Assembly (NCBI GenBank): GCA_020698575.1
Contig: CM036244.1
Location: 8,774,034-8,838,033 of the forward strand
Reading direction: 5' to 3'
DNA from: Bostrychus sinensis
Taxonomy: Eukaryota; Chordata; Actinopteri; Gobiiformes; Eleotridae
DNA length: 64,000 nt
Under the pieces are notes generated by a model. It was not told the DNA's origin and did not search any database. It was given only the letters and a program-made list of their open reading frames with translations. Below are positions 42,097 to 53,495 of this stretch, one piece after another (positions within the stretch are counted from its first letter, which is position 1; every line of letters starts with the position of its first letter). The translations under genes were made by a program, and so were the position numbers.

Positions 42097-42476
42097 CAGT
42101 GATTTTCAACTGGTGGATCAGGACCCAAAGGTGGGTCGCAAGCCTTTGCTAAATGAATAAAAAAGTTATGTTAGTGTTATAGCTAAGGTTGAAGTGAGCG
42201 CTGCTTAATTCTCCTCAAAACACAAAGTGTTTCAGTGTTTACCTCTGACAAGTTTATCAGAGGAAAGTATATTTTATGTTGAATCCTTTTGAATTGCACT
42301 TTTTTACTTCATGTATTTTGGTTTTAAATTAAACTGCATCTAACAGAATGTAGCAGGGAATAGTTACCACTCGCTTGTTAAATGTGTGCTGTGATATTCT
42401 GACATTATTCTGTCTCAGGTTCAACACATTTTAGGATGATGGTGGGTCCAGAAGCTAGACCAGCTGAGAACCACTG
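42097..42476. mobile_element. Non-autonomous hAT element, 380 bp, perfect target duplication
   Basis: Left CAGTGATTTTCAACTGGTGG, inverse right end CAGTGGTTCTCAGCTGGTCT. TTTTAAAG flanks both sides exactly (42089-42096, 42477-42484), the 8-base hAT duplication. The interior is AT-rich, without a transposase. Confidence 0.9.
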
Positions 42477-42754
42477 TTTTAAAGCCTAAATGCTAAATAT
42501 TCAATTTCTAAACCTGACTTATGCACAGATAAAATGCAATGTGCCTACAAAAATAGTCAGAAAATACAAGCTTTATTCTCATTGTTACGATGAGGTTGTG
42601 TAGTTGTTGGTAGCCAGAGTCATATCATATTTTCCCTAAAGTCCAGCATCTTATCCTGTATGGTGTAACTTCAAACCCAATTAAAACCCAGACGCCAAAC
42701 AAAGTGTACTTTACCACTTGTATTTAATAATGTTTTTGTTTTTTTGTGGTGGAA

Positions 42755-42960
42755 TGTAATGAAATAAAAGTACTCACTTGCATTACTCGAGTACAATTTT
42801 CATGTATCTGTGCTTTACTTGAGTACATTTTACAAGGGGTACTTTTACTTTTACTTCACTACATTTTAGAGAAAGTATCTGCACTTTTTTCTTCACTACA
42901 TTTTTTGGATTGGCTTGAAGTACAAAGAGTTTGAGTTTTGGTTTAAAATCATGTGTTTTT
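42755..42960. mobile_element. hAT-type (GTGGAA...AAGTACTTTTACTT) element fragment
   Basis: GGTGGAATGTAATGAAATAA at the left, then ACTTGAGTACATTTTACAAG, GGTACTTTTACTTTTACTTC and CTACATTTTAGAGAAAGTAT: the well-known fish repeat that also flavours 30348-31140 and 53560-55110. The right end is not defined. Confidence 0.6.
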
Positions 42961-42964
42961 GTCA

Positions 42965-43110
42965 TGCCCTAAGACTTTATTTCTATCGCACCTTCCAACA
43001 ATCAAAGCTGACCAAAGTGCTGTACAACATTAAAAACAAGATAAAAACCAATAAACACAATACAAATGGGTCAGCAAAGCACATTACAACATTAAAATAA
43101 AGAAAAGTGT
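42965..43110. repeat. Dispersed repeat (GACCAAAGTGCTGTACAAC type)
   Basis: CTTTATTTCTATCGCACCTT, CAATCAAAGCTGACCAAAGT and GCTGTACAACATTAAAAAC, a common fish retroposon end of unknown class. Confidence 0.5.
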
Positions 43111-44453
43111 CACGTAATTGACGTTATGTTTGCAGACACATGGCTCAGAGGACTTTGATTCCCAAAGTTTGCTCTATGAGAGGTAAAAGAAATTAGGAAA
43201 CTCCAGGGCAAGGAAAGGACAGAGGAAGGGGGATAGATGTTTGAAATACTCTTGCTCTGACACTGTTTGGAGATTTATCCTGCCCCCCCTCTGCTCCCCG
43301 TCCCGAACCCATCACACCCCCGTCCCCCTGCAGATCATCGTCTTATAATTGGTTTTAAATCAACAGGAAGAGCCGTGTGCGCAGCGTGTGCCAGGACCAG
43401 ACCAACAAATCAATGACAAAATGCTGACATAACACTCCCTCAATCACATTTTCAGAGTCAGAACAGGGGACACAGACTGACCCCCTGCTACTCAGGACAG
43501 GTCCCCCTGATGTTTGGGATGCTTCAAGGGTTTCTCTGTCAAACACTGTAACTGGTTTATGTCTGATTTATACAAGAGTTTACACAAGAGTTGTGCATTG
43601 TGAAGTCAAAACCAGATTAAAACACATCATTATAAGCTTGGGACTGGCATGAAAGGTACACTGGCTTTTTGTGGCCTCTTGTGGCTGGACTCTTTCCAAA
43701 AAAAGCAACACTGAGACAGGTTTTGTGTATTACAGCAGCAGAAACAGCTTCAGTGTTGTGTAATGTATGCAGTGTGTTCAAACCACTCCATTTGAGAAGA
43801 ATACTTGTTGTGTTTTTGTGACCAGAGATGAGGTGAAAAAGTCCAGATAAACAGGAATGAGCCGAAAAACACTCAGACAGAGCGGTTCCAGTGGAGTGGA
43901 TATTGTTTTCTGAGGATAATAGACGATGAGGGCACTGACAGAAATGCATGTTGGGAAAAACAAATATGAAAGACCAAAAAAAGACAGAAGAGAGCTTTGT
44001 TTGAATAGAGCTGTAGCTTATACAACACATATTCATTATTTTTAAAAAGATTATGACCCAAGTTTATCAGGAATACATTTTAGCAAAATCTTCACGCACC
44101 ACTTCAACAATTTATTTTACTGTCTCATATCTTTATTGTGCTCAATCTTCAAGTGTAAAAAAAAACACATATTTATTAGTAAGGTATAGGAATTCGCCTG
44201 CAACTTTTTAAATGCTACTTTTGTATTTGATAGAAACTGTTGAGAAAACTCTGGGAGACAGATATAATCTGAGCATACAAGCATTGGCCGTTGGTGTACA
44301 CAACTTGCAATAATTATTAGCAATGCATTATGAAGATGGAAATAATCACAGGATTTCGTTGTCCTAACACTTTAACACTTTACTACCTAATGAGACAGAT
44401 CTAGTTTTAGTAAAAATTTACTCTGGTTGGATATATAAACTACTTTAAAATAT
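43111..44453. other. Unassigned intergenic DNA
   Basis: The longest frame is 139 codons on the minus strand (43617-44036), with two overlapping minus frames (43778-43963, 43873-44061). It is serine/leucine-rich with no motif I recognise. I regard it as chance. No repeat recognised. Confidence 0.4.
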
Positions 44454-45022
44454 TTAAAGGGGATATATTTTGCTAAATCAACTTTTCTGAGCTTTCTATC
44501 ATGTTATAATGTGTTTCCCTCATCAGAAACATACCTGAAGTTGTGTTTTGTTTCATTCACGCCTGTTTTAGTGATTGTGTATCCTCTGGTGCTGAGTTTC
44601 TGAGGCCTCAGAAAGCTCGCTTCCACAAACCTCCGCCTCTCCCACGAAGCCCCGCCCACTACAGGAAGAACTGACCAATCAGCGAGCCCTCTACATCCAG
44701 TCTGCTCTCATTCATTTATCCAAAAAACTGTGTAAAGCTCTGTTTCCACTGAATTCCTCACAGCAAATATTTATTTTGTATTAAAATGGCATTATACTAA
44801 AAGTTTAAGGAAGTACACAGCTTTTTTCTCTGTTTCTGTTAAAAAGAGTGCAACAGTGCTCCTCTCTTTTGCCTTCTGCTGGTCTCTTCGCCTGTTTCTT
44901 AACAACAAAGCAGTAAAGTAATATTTGGTAATGCTTTTTTTTAGTCATATTGTTTTTAAAGACTCCATGCTGTTTTAGAGGTGACCAGAATAGGTTTAAA
45001 AAGCATAATATAGGTCCTTTAA
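44454..45022. mobile_element. TTAA-flanked element containing repeat family B
   Basis: Left end TTAAAGGGGATATATTTTGC, inverse right end TTAAAGGACCTATATTATGC; TTAA at both edges (44454-44457, 45019-45022). Inside, inverted family B blocks occur in order: ACCTGAAGTTGTGTTTTG, GAGGCCTCAGAAAGCTCG, TGACCAATCAGCGAGC, TTTCCACTGAATTCCTCACA. Family B is therefore the body of this element. TTAA targets are used by piggyBac and Kolobok elements; no transposase is present to decide. Confidence 0.7.
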
Positions 45023-45645
45023 CTACAAATTTACCAATTAAAATAAATAGGAATGACTTCATTGGAACAATGCTTAAAGTTCAGTGCAAACTTTTCAAAC
45101 TATTTTTATGCCGGAGCACATAGACTTCAACAAAATACAAAGAAAATCCGGCGGTAAAGAACAAAAACCCTCTTTCCAGTGGGCAGTGGTGACGTGAGGT
45201 GACATTAATTTTGTCCTTTAAATGGGTCGGACTCAGGTCTTAGATCACAAACCGCAGTGAAAAAAAAGTGTCCAGGTGTGAAATCTCCTTTGTCCTTGTT
45301 CTGTCGTGGTCCCCGCTGAGGAGCCAGTGGTCAGCGTGTCCTGTCCTAATTACTACAGCTACGACCATAAGACCACAAGAGCAAAGGGGACTCTCCAAAG
45401 AAAAAGTCCCGGAGTGCAAGCGCGTACACATACCGTCATATAAGCCCCATACTAAAAGCAGAAAGAGCAGAACTCAGGACATGGGAGCAAGTAAGGACAC
45501 TTCCTACTTTACTTTAAAATGATTAAAAGAATCGATCTAGCTGGTTTGATACACAGTAAAAAAAAAAAATGATTGCATGTTATTTTAGCATATCTCAAAA
45601 TTCAGGCTTTAATCAACCCAAGATCTCTTACATGACAAATATTGG
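45023..45645. other. Unassigned DNA
   Basis: Frames at 45240-45431 and 45268-45522 overlap on opposite strands with no recognisable product. Confidence 0.4.
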
Positions 45646-45649
45646 CAAT

Positions 45650-45880
45650 AGGGGACTTTGCACAAAAAGAATCTGTAACCATGGCTTTTTGAAATTGCAT
45701 TAATATTTCATGCTTTATAACTTAAAATAATGTATGTGTATGGTAAATGTATTCTTTTAGGGAACTGGATTAGGTATCTGTCACTTCCTGCTGACAGCAG
45801 GGACAATGGGGAAAAGTCAGAGCATAAAATGGCTATTTAGCAATGGCTATTAGCAGCATGATGCTAACAGATTAATAACA
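45650..45880 (+). repeat. Dispersed repeat family C, copy 3
   Basis: TTTTTGAAATTGCATTAATA, GGGAACTGGATTAGGTATCT, GTCACTTCCTGCTGACAGCA and GATGCTAACAGATTAATAAC align with 18590-18785, with the TTTGGACACC segment deleted. Confidence 0.6.
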
Positions 45881-46306
45881 GTTGGGTCCTGAATTGACAG
45901 TCTCTTGGATCACCTCACATCTCCTCTTTTCTTGACTAAAAGTAGCTATAGACCCACGACTGAGCAGGCACTTTAGTTCTGCACATGTGCAAGAAAAAAT
46001 AACTATTTACAACAGCAGGTGGCGGTAGTCACTAAATTCTTAATGGGCTTCTCTAAATAAACCTCCATAGCACTCACATGTTTAATTTAAGTATTTAATC
46101 AATGAATAATAATCATATGCGCCACATTAAACAAGTCTTATTAAAGTAAGGAATAAAACAGATGGACTATTGCAGCTGTTTGCCTCAGAGGAGGATTGTA
46201 TTTTCATCTGTACCAGGCTAACGCTAAGGTAAGCTAACTGCAGCACATTAGCATCACAGATGTGGGAAACATAATGAATGTTTGTGGAACAACAGTTCCT
46301 TATATT
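45881..46306. other. Unassigned AT-rich DNA
   Basis: Includes AACAGCAGGTGGCGGTAGTC at 46010 and scattered TTAGCA-type words. No gene. Confidence 0.4.
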
Positions 46307-46785
46307 TTAAAGGGGCTATATTATTATATTTTAGTATATTATTATATTACTTTTTGTGTCTTTTAAATTAATTTAGGACACATCTAGGTCAACATTAAAC
46401 AGTTTGTTGGTCAGAAAATGAAATAAATATTGAAAAAAGCTTATCATTTAACGCTCAGATTAGGTTCCTGTCACTTTAAGAGCCCTCCCTCCCCGCTGTC
46501 CCGTTGCTGTCACGCCCCTTCAGCTGCAGTCCGCAGCAGTTCGGGGGTGGGTTTGTTTGGTTGCTGCGGGGGAGGAGCAGGACTGGACCGTGAGGGGGGA
46601 GGGGCGTGGTCAGGTGGAACGAGCTGTTTTTGGCCTCTCACAAACTTAATGTAAAAGAACAGAGGATTACTTAAACATGCGTGAATGAAACAACACACAA
46701 CTCCAGGTATGTTTTGAATGAGGGAACAACATTTTAACATGGTAGAAAGCTCAGAAAAGTTGATTTTACATAATATAGCGTTTAA
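46307..46785. mobile_element. TTAA-flanked element, second copy with family B body
   Basis: Left TTAAAGGGGCTATATTATTA, inverse right end TTAAACGCTATATTATGTAA; TTAA at 46307-46310 and 46782-46785. The right half shares AACTCCAGGTATGTTTTGAA and GGTAGAAAGCTCAGAAAAGT with family B. The middle is GC-rich (46490-46620). The frame at 46430-46654 lies inside the element and is not a gene. Confidence 0.65.
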
Positions 46786-48049
46786 TGTTAAGCTTTATAG
46801 TAGATTGTGAATGGAGCCCACGGCCAATAAAAGCACTCCTTTGATGCCAACGCGTGACACTGTTTTAACATGTTCAATTGGTCAAAATAGGTCCAACTCC
46901 TACTATGTCCGATGGTACAGAACACACCAAAGAGACACCAGCCTTTAAACTCGACAAACCACTTTTTAACCTTGGTTTGATTGTGACAACCTTCATTACC
47001 AACAATCTCCACAGACACACAGCCCATTGTAAAAGTTCGTGGCCCACTCTGTCATTCTTCTACAGAGTTGATTTCATTAGCAGGTTTCTCCTTCAGTGCG
47101 AGGCGTGTTGGCATCTGTCAGCGGCACATCTGGCCGAGCTGCAGACACGTGTCAGCTCGTGGCTCACAGCTCGCCCTGACAGCGAGGGGCTAATGACCTG
47201 GAAGTACCAAAGTCTCCATACATCTGGTCCTGGAGCCACGAGGAAGAGGCTCCTGAGATCAGGGCTGGCAACAGGCAGTGGGGCAGACACACATTTACTG
47301 AAGTTAACTGGAGCAGTGCAGTGCAGGACGGGTTGGTTCAGGTAAGTTTCTATTACCAAAAGAGGTGTGAAGTGTACTGTGGCACTTTGGAAACTCTTAA
47401 GCTCATAGTCTCCAACAATGTGGTCCACTTTCCAACCATTAATGCAATCTGTTTTTTTATGTTGTTTTCATTTTGCATTTAGAAGTCCCTCATAAAATTG
47501 CTCGTACATTCAAACAGTTAAGTTGCATTCACGCATAAAGTGACCAAATCTTCTCCTCCTCGATGCTGCTATGACTGGCCATTGCTTTGGCGAGATCACT
47601 CCATGTTTTCATAAAGCTTGAACCTATCGCAATTGATCGAAAGTTGGTCGCTTTAGTGGCTCGTGTTGCTTTTCGTGTAAACCCACCCCAGGTTCAAGGA
47701 TGAAAAAATGTACAGCAGTGTATCATATCTCAAAATGTTCTTGCCTACTGTCCTTTAGGCTTTTTCCATCCAGGTATGCCTTGTTGCATGTGTGCAGTGA
47801 TTAACACATTGATTTTGCATGGGTTGCCTTCCTGATGCAAGCTTGGAAATGGCACTAAGATTACCTTGGCTTTTTGTACAAATCTGTGCGGTGAGTTGTG
47901 AGAGTTTAGTGCCTCCATTTGCAGCTATGCATATTTTTGCAATTTTGTCACTACTCCGGTCTGCTTTTTCTAATTGGTAGTGTGCTGAATGTTGCCTACT
48001 GTAGTGAAAATGTTACCTGTTCAATAGCGTTTCATAGAGCAGATCCATG
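46786..48049. other. Intergenic DNA with a GC-richer unique-looking block
   Basis: 47090-47345 is GC-richer, with GGCATCTGTCAGCGGCACAT, GACACGTGTCAGCTCGTGGC and GACAGCGAGGGGCTAATGAC. A 155-codon plus frame (46878-47345) and a 111-codon minus frame (47093-47428) overlap it; neither shows a known domain. 47780-47900 is a fragment of the GATGCCCTTC repeat seen at 3985. Confidence 0.35.
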
Positions 48050-48319
48050 GTTCTCAGTCTTTTCACTCCAGAAATCAGGACTAAATTAGGTCCAAACACA
48101 GGTTTAAATTAGTAATTTGATCTTAAACAGGACTAAAAAGACAAGGACAACTTAACTTTGGTTCAAAAAGGCCTCCGCACTGGACTAAGCCAGGACTAAA
48201 CTGGGTCTAAACCAGGACTAAAAACAAGACCAGGACTAAAACAGTATTTGGAAGTCTAAATCAGGACTCTCTGTTTTATTCCAGACATTTCTGAGTGCCA
48301 CTAGCCTGCATAATAATAA

Positions 48320-48475
48320 TAATAATAAATTCAAAGTCACTTTACAATTGTATTATTCCTTCACTCCACAGTCACACTCAGTGATGGTAAACTACTCCTA
48401 TAGTCTCAGTTGCTGGGACAGACTGACAAAGAAGTCACACCACCTCTCACACTCATACAGGCCAGGTGTCTGTTT
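48320..48475 (-). repeat. SINE-type repeat fragment
   Basis: CAAAGTCACTTTACAATTG, TTCACTCCACAGTCACACTC, AGTGATGGTAAACTACTCCT and CACACTCATACAGGCCAGG share their order with 49605-49760 (the inner body of a minus-strand SINE). The tRNA head is absent. Confidence 0.55.
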
Positions 48476-48605
48476 ATTTAATTTTATTTATTTGACCTTT
48501 ATTTAGCCAAGAAACTCCCACTAAGATTAACAATCTCTGTTGCAGGGGAGTCCTGGCCCCATTTGTCTTGGCCAAGAACACAACAACAGTGTGGAGAGTA
48601 TGAAC
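48476..48605 (-). repeat. Retroposon fragment (same family as 23261-23565)
   Basis: TTTATTTGACCTTTATTTAG, CTCCCACTAAGATTAACAAT and GGGGAGTCCTGGCCCC match 23271-23345. Confidence 0.65.
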
Positions 48606-48659
48606 TGGGGAGAGCAGGATTTGAACCACCCATACCACAATCTGAGAACCGCTGGACAT

Positions 48660-49383
48660 TATTGCTTTGCTCTTAGTTTCTCTTCTATTTCCTGTCTCTC
48701 CTGCCTAACTCTTTGTTTTGTGACTTGTGAGCCTTGAATTCTGTGATTGGAGTCATTGCTGTGCCAGTGTTTGTGTCTGTTTACACCCTTCACAGCGCTC
48801 AGTGGTTTTCAGCTCAGGACAAACAGCACTCTCGTCCACACTTGTCACATCCAAACACAAACACTGCTAATAAAAAACTGCTGCTGCGCTTTCAAAATCA
48901 GTCTCTCAGCTAAATTGTGGCTATGAGGAGTTGAATTTGTTCTTTTACACTGCACAGTCTGCAGGCTTTATTAAATGAGTGTGCTACTGTGGGCTCATTA
49001 TAAAACTTATTAATCTTTAAAAACGTGACTCATAGTGGACCGAATATTAAGTCATCAAACTCTCTCCATGTTAACTGAGAACCACTTTGTGGTAAGACTG
49101 TTTGGTCATGAATAAAATCCACTGGAAGCACAGCAAAGGTTTATCTCTAAAATAAAATGTTGCCCCCCCTTTAGCACAATGTTTTTTTTTTGTTTTTGTT
49201 TTTTTTTGTCTTCAGACCCAGTGTCACACATTGAATTGTCAGGTCCTACTACTTCATTGCAACCACACAAGGAAATACTGATTCTGTAATATATTGGAAT
49301 ATTTTATTGGACAATACTATCTTACTATCTGGGTGTTGACAATAAATTGTATATTTTATTTAAGCTAAATTCTGTGTACTGTG
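48660..49383. other. Unassigned DNA
   Basis: A T/GT-rich run at 49182-49209. No gene. Confidence 0.4.
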
Positions 49384-49530
49384 GTATAGCTCAGTAGAGC
49401 TGCAGTGCATATGCAAGGTGACTATAGCCTGCCTCAACATCATTGGTCCAGGTCCAGACTCTGAACCTGTGCCGCATCTCTCCCCTGTGATTTCCTGCCA
49501 CTACTCACTGTATACTACTTACTAAGCAGG
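49384..49530 (+). mobile_element. tRNA-derived SINE, degraded copy
   Basis: GGTATAGCTCAGTAGAGCTG (A-box region), GGTCCAGGTCCAGACTC (B-box region), then GCCGCATCTCTCCCCTGTGA-TTTCCTGCC, the body seen at 36210-36240. An internal insertion separates the boxes. Confidence 0.6.
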
Positions 49531-49589
49531 TAAATGCAGTTGCACATACATTAATGATAATAATAATGTATCAGTCTTATACAGTTGAG

Positions 49590-49850
49590 GCTCGCACTTT
49601 TCTGGACACTCAAAGTCACTTTTTAGGTCCATTTTTCATTCACTCCTCAGCCACTCTCAGTGGTGGTGAGCTACTTCTGTAGCCAGACGTCAAAGTGGCT
49701 GTGCCTCGGCCTCTCCGCCACCACCAAACACAATCACACTATAACTCATTCATACAGGCAACAACACGACAGTATGAACAGGGGAGCGGGATTCGAACCG
49801 CCAACCTTCTGTTAATTGGACAACCCAAGCCACTGTACATATTATGACAT
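49590..49850 (-). mobile_element. tRNA-derived SINE, minus strand
   Basis: The inverse reads GTGGCTTGGGTTGTCCAATT, AGAAGGTTGGCGGTTCGAAT-CCC (B box), then TTGTTGCCTGTATGAATGAG and CACCACTGAGAGTGGCTGAG. The head is related to that of the SINE at 30694-30940 but the body differs. Confidence 0.65.
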
Positions 49851-49894
49851 TCTTTTCCTCAAAAAAATATAGACTTGCTTAGAAAGAACGTATA

Positions 49895-50355
49895 TATTTA
49901 TATTGTTTATTGAGCACTGAGAGAGCTGAGAGAATAAGGGCCGATCCTGAAATTAACAAGATTTTTGCAGGTGGGGAAAAAAAACATATAATCTCTTTGT
50001 TTGCTGATGATATCCCTCTATATTTGTCTAAGCCACGAAAATCAGTCACAGCAGTGTTAACTTCAATTACAGAATTTAGCATCAGGTTTCAACATTCATT
50101 TAAGTAATCTACCTTTTAATATTCTCCTGAGGAATTTATACATTTTCCATTTTCAAGTGGCTAAAGGTTGTTTGAAATACATAGGAATCCATTTACAGCT
50201 GGTTTAAAGGATTTATTTACTTCTAACTATACATCTTTAATCAGCAAATTTAAAGAAGATTTATGTAGATGGCTTCCACTGCCAATATGCTTTTTTGGGA
50301 AAGTCAATATTCCCGGGCTAAATTACTTATTTCAGAAAGAATATATCTTTCAAAT
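49895..50355 (+). pseudogene. L1-like reverse transcriptase relic
   Basis: Frame one (49898-50107) reads ERAERIRADPEINKIFAGG, then ISLFADDIPLYLSKPRKSVT with the catalytic FADD motif of L1-group polymerases, then LTSITEFSIRF. After a frame change, 50168-50360 reads ...GLKDLFTSNYTSLISKFKED, LCRWLPLPICFFGKVNIPGL-N, the thumb region (an RW..LPLS..GR.N-type motif is usual in intact copies). The order and spacing are those of fish L1 ORF2. The start and end of the protein are missing. The family differs from the jockey/CR1-like relic at 540-1366. Confidence 0.85.
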
Positions 50356-50364
50356 AATGTACAA

Positions 50365-50570
50365 GCAAACTATTGGACATTATTGGACCAATAAGGGACA
50401 GAGGAGAGAGGAAGACCAAAGAGGAGTTTTATGGATTCAGTGAAAGAGAGAAGAGGATGCAGAGGATAGATGTTAGATGGACTTCTGAATGGGAAAAGAC
50501 GAAAAGCTATTTTTTTTCGTTAGGGGTTGCCACAGAAATTCTGTCGCACAGTGATTTGGCAGGGTTTTAC
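50365..50570 (+). mobile_element. RTE-like LINE 3' end fragment (tentative)
   Basis: GAGGAAGACCAAAGAGGAGT-TTTATGG, GATGCAGAGGATAGATGTTA, GACTTCTGAATGGGAAAAGA and TTAGGGGTTGCCACAGAAAT. This order resembles the C-terminal and 3' region of RTE-type fish LINEs (GRxKxK..MD.V...), but the reading frame is shifted. Confidence 0.45.
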
Positions 50571-51954
50571 GCCAGAACCAAAAACCCTATGTGGCTCATT
50601 ATAATTATGAAGCATCATTATTTAAGTCATTTAACTAGCTGCTAATGCTATGTAATTTACTAACTGCTAATTGCATCAGATTTAGCACGCATCGTCATGT
50701 TGAAAGTGAAAATTAAAAGCAAAACTTCAAAATTCAAGCTAAACACATGCACATTTAGAAAGTATTAGTGCCTGAAACGTTGGCTCGGCTGCGGTGCAGG
50801 ACAGTGGAGAAAATCCCGAGGGAAAACAAAAGCTAGCGGTGGAAGAAATTTGGCAAAGTCTGTCTCTCTCTTTTTTGGGCTCCATGCTGCTGCTGCTGTT
50901 GCTGCTGTGGTTCTCTGGAGCAAAGTTGGCCCAAGCCCCGGAAAGGACAGCCAAATCCCCCAACCCAGAACTAACATGTCCAGCGATCTGCACCACACCA
51001 CGAAAAAGACCATAATTCATGTTCAATTTGAGCTAATGGCAATGAGGAAAATGGCTGGAAAACTTGAATAAACTTTAGAAAGTAAGTAGGAAAAAAAAAG
51101 TTGGATAGTTAATGCTTGTGAAAAGAAATTATCACATATATTTTCACAATAGACGTACAATATGCTGCTATTTTTAAAAAGCTGTGTTGACTTCAGCCTT
51201 CAGGGCAGCTCCAGCGTGTGATAGATTTTACATAAACAAGGAGCAGATGGAAGAGGATTGACAGACATTTCACTTTATTTACACCATTTTACATAACAGG
51301 TGCCTCTTTAGCGCAAGCAATACATTTAGTGCATTTCATATCCGTGATTCATTTGATTTAAATAAGGCAATGTGCAGTAACAATGAGAGAGAATATCAGT
51401 TTATTTTAGTTCAATTCAAAGTGAAACGCTTATATTATAGGTTGTGTCACTTGCAGGGCGTGACATTAGCATTAGCCAAATGCTGGTAGATTTCCTGTTT
51501 GGCTAGTAGCATTTTTATTCTCACTTGCCACTTTTGGATTTTATGGATTTATCTTAACTTTTACAGGTCCTTAATTCCTTTTGCTATGTTTGAGTGACCA
51601 CCTAATTTAGTATTAAGTATTTTATCATGATAAGAGAAAAAACAAAAACATGTATTAAGATAGACCACATTCAAAAAGTTCAAATTTATTCTGTCTAGGT
51701 AAGGTAGGTTGAGAAATCCTACACTTAAAACATTTCATTAAGCTTATAGCAATGGTTGTGGGGTCCATGAAGGCACTGCAGGGGGCCCCCAGAGGCTGTC
51801 TAAGTTAAGTACATAAAAATAAATTGAGCTTGAAATGAATTACTTGCTTTATTAGTTATATACTTGTCTAAAAATAAGAGCTTAAAACAATTTTTAGCCA
51901 ACAGTCAATGTTTTTTGTGAGGTTTTTATGGAAATCTATGGATAAAAACATGAC
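50571..51954. other. Intergenic DNA with a leucine-run frame
   Basis: 50794-51015 (plus) is a 73-codon frame whose residues 31-50 read MLLLLLLLWFSGAKLAQA, like a signal peptide, made by a CTG run at 50885-50910. The remaining ~27 residues have two cysteines. No second exon or family is apparent; see findings. The rest is AT-rich and unassigned. Confidence 0.35.
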
Positions 51955-51957
51955 TTA

Positions 51958-52618
51958 GGGCCATATTTACTAAGACGGGTGCTAAACTGCGAGTGCAGTG
52001 AGAAAATATGCGGCTGCTATTAATGTTCGTGTTGCGTGTGAATTACTAAGACAAACTGCGTGGCGGTGACAGTGCAAACAGATGGGGTGGAACTATTTAA
52101 ACAGCATCATTGCGTGTATTGTTTTGCGTCATGGAAGGTGTGGAAGTGGAACACAAACGGAAGCAAAAATTTAACTAAGAATAGCTGAAAGTGCTGGTGA
52201 ATAATTTTTTCATGGCAAATAGATCTGCACGCATGGCTAACGCTCTAACCCTACGTATTTGTTCATTTCTTCTCCTTCGTCTCACACGAATCACAGCAGC
52301 CATCTGTGCAAAAGATTAGCATGTCCTTCTCCAACGTGCTAAATTTATACGCTATTTTCGCACGCAAAGTCATGGTGAGCCTTGATAAATAATATTGCGG
52401 GCGGTAAATGAATGAATTTGCATTTTCTCCGCCTTCCATTTTGCGCACTCTGGGAAGAACGCCTCAGTTTACAGATTCATTAGGTCACAGGAGCAAAATC
52501 TGCATTGCGTTCGCTCTGCTCCTGTAAGACACGCAAATCTCAACTGCGTCTGGGTTTGCTCCAATTTTAGCGCATCTTATTCAGTTAGCGTGCAGCTAAC
52601 CTTTGATAAATCTGGCCC
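51958..52618. mobile_element. PIF/Harbinger-like non-autonomous element, 661 bp
   Basis: Left GGGCCATATTTACTAAGACG, inverse right end GGGCCAGATTTATCAAAGGT. TTA on both sides (51955-51957, 52619-52621). The interior has short words shared with the ends (GCGTGTGAATTACTAAGAC near 52035) and no transposase. Confidence 0.8.
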
Positions 52619-52621
52619 TTA

Positions 52622-53216
52622 GTCTTTGGAAGAGAAGGAAGTTTTACAGGTGGGGGTCCGTGTGGGATTTTTAGAAGTTTAAGGGGGCCGTGACAGTCTT
52701 GACTTTGGGAATGGCTGGCTTATAGTATGCTACAGAATATGATACAATAATAAAATAAACATTTGAACTAAAAGTGGCTAGTAAAAACACTAACTGGCTG
52801 GTAACATTTGAAAATGAGTTGTCGCTGTGGCCAAAAAGCAAAAAAGTTCATGTCAAGCCCTGGTCACTTGTGCTACTGAAATAAAGAGACTTTTCCATGA
52901 TATTAACATTTGTGATGCGTGCCTGTATGACGCCATCTTTTTCTATTCTACAGAGCCTTTTAGTGTTTGTAAACAGAACCGCGTTTGTTTGTTTTGTTTG
53001 TTTGTTTGAGCGCTCAGCAGCATCAAACAGAGGCAAGAGAAGTTAGATAGGAGAATACTTTCGCTGGTGCCAACACAAAGGTTAATGGTATGAAAAGTTT
53101 TATTTGGTCTTCTACTCATACTAATACATTTCTGAGGAAGGCTGAAACATGTCAAGGTACGACACAAAAATATTGGTCTGGCTATAAGAAATCCACATAT
53201 CTAAAGTGACAGGTTA
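52622..53216. other. Unassigned DNA
   Basis: A TTTGTTTG run near 52985-53007. Overlapping short frames, no known product. Confidence 0.4.
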
Positions 53217-53495
53217 TAGTTAAAGTAGACTTTATTGTCCCTATGGAGAAACGTGCTCTCTGCATTTGACCCGTCCTCCACTGCTGCTGGGGCGACCTGC
53301 TGAGAGCCAGGATCCTGGTCAGGAGCACGTCGCTGAAGGATTAGCGCATGGTGTGAATGTTTTAGGTTGATGTATGGAAAGCCAGAGCACCCAGGGGAGA
53401 AAATGCAAACTGTACAGAGAAAGGCTCCATGCAATCTGGGAACCGAACTTGGGACCTTTTTGTTTTGAGGCGAGAGTGCGAACGTCTTTGTCACT
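53217..53495 (-). repeat. Composite tRNA-like repeat, fuller copy
   Basis: Left part TAGACTTTATTGTCCCTATG, GCATTTGACCCGTCC and AGGATCCTGGTCAGGAGCAC equals the repeat at 5243-5800. The right part, inverted, gives AAGGTCCCAAGTTCGGTTCC (B-box-like), CTGTACAGTTTGCATTTTCT and GGTGCTCTGGCTTTCCATAC, the tRNA-like module of 10455-10565. This copy shows that the two modules belong to one family. Confidence 0.7.

Larger units (their letters stand above)
48050..48656. mobile_element. hAT-like composite carrying a short 12-mer array
   Basis: Left CATGGTTCTCAGTCTTTTCA and CTCCAGAAATCAGGACTAAA (shared with the start of array 1), then GGACTAAGCCAGGACTAAAC-type 12-mers to about 48270. Right end ACCACAATCTGAGAACCGCTG, the counterpart of the array 2 flank. 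Two other repeats (48320-48475, 48476-48600) sit inside. No 8-base duplication is visible. Confidence 0.6.

Noticed and set aside
43617..44036. 139-codon minus frame
   Set aside because: Cysteine/serine/leucine mix without motif, overlapping two other frames of the same strand; treated as chance.
46430..46654. Glycine/serine-rich frame
   Set aside because: Lies wholly inside a TTAA-flanked element; GC-rich chance frame.
46878..47345. 155-codon plus frame
   Set aside because: No domain, no splice context, overlapped by a 111-codon minus frame; more likely GC-richer non-coding DNA.
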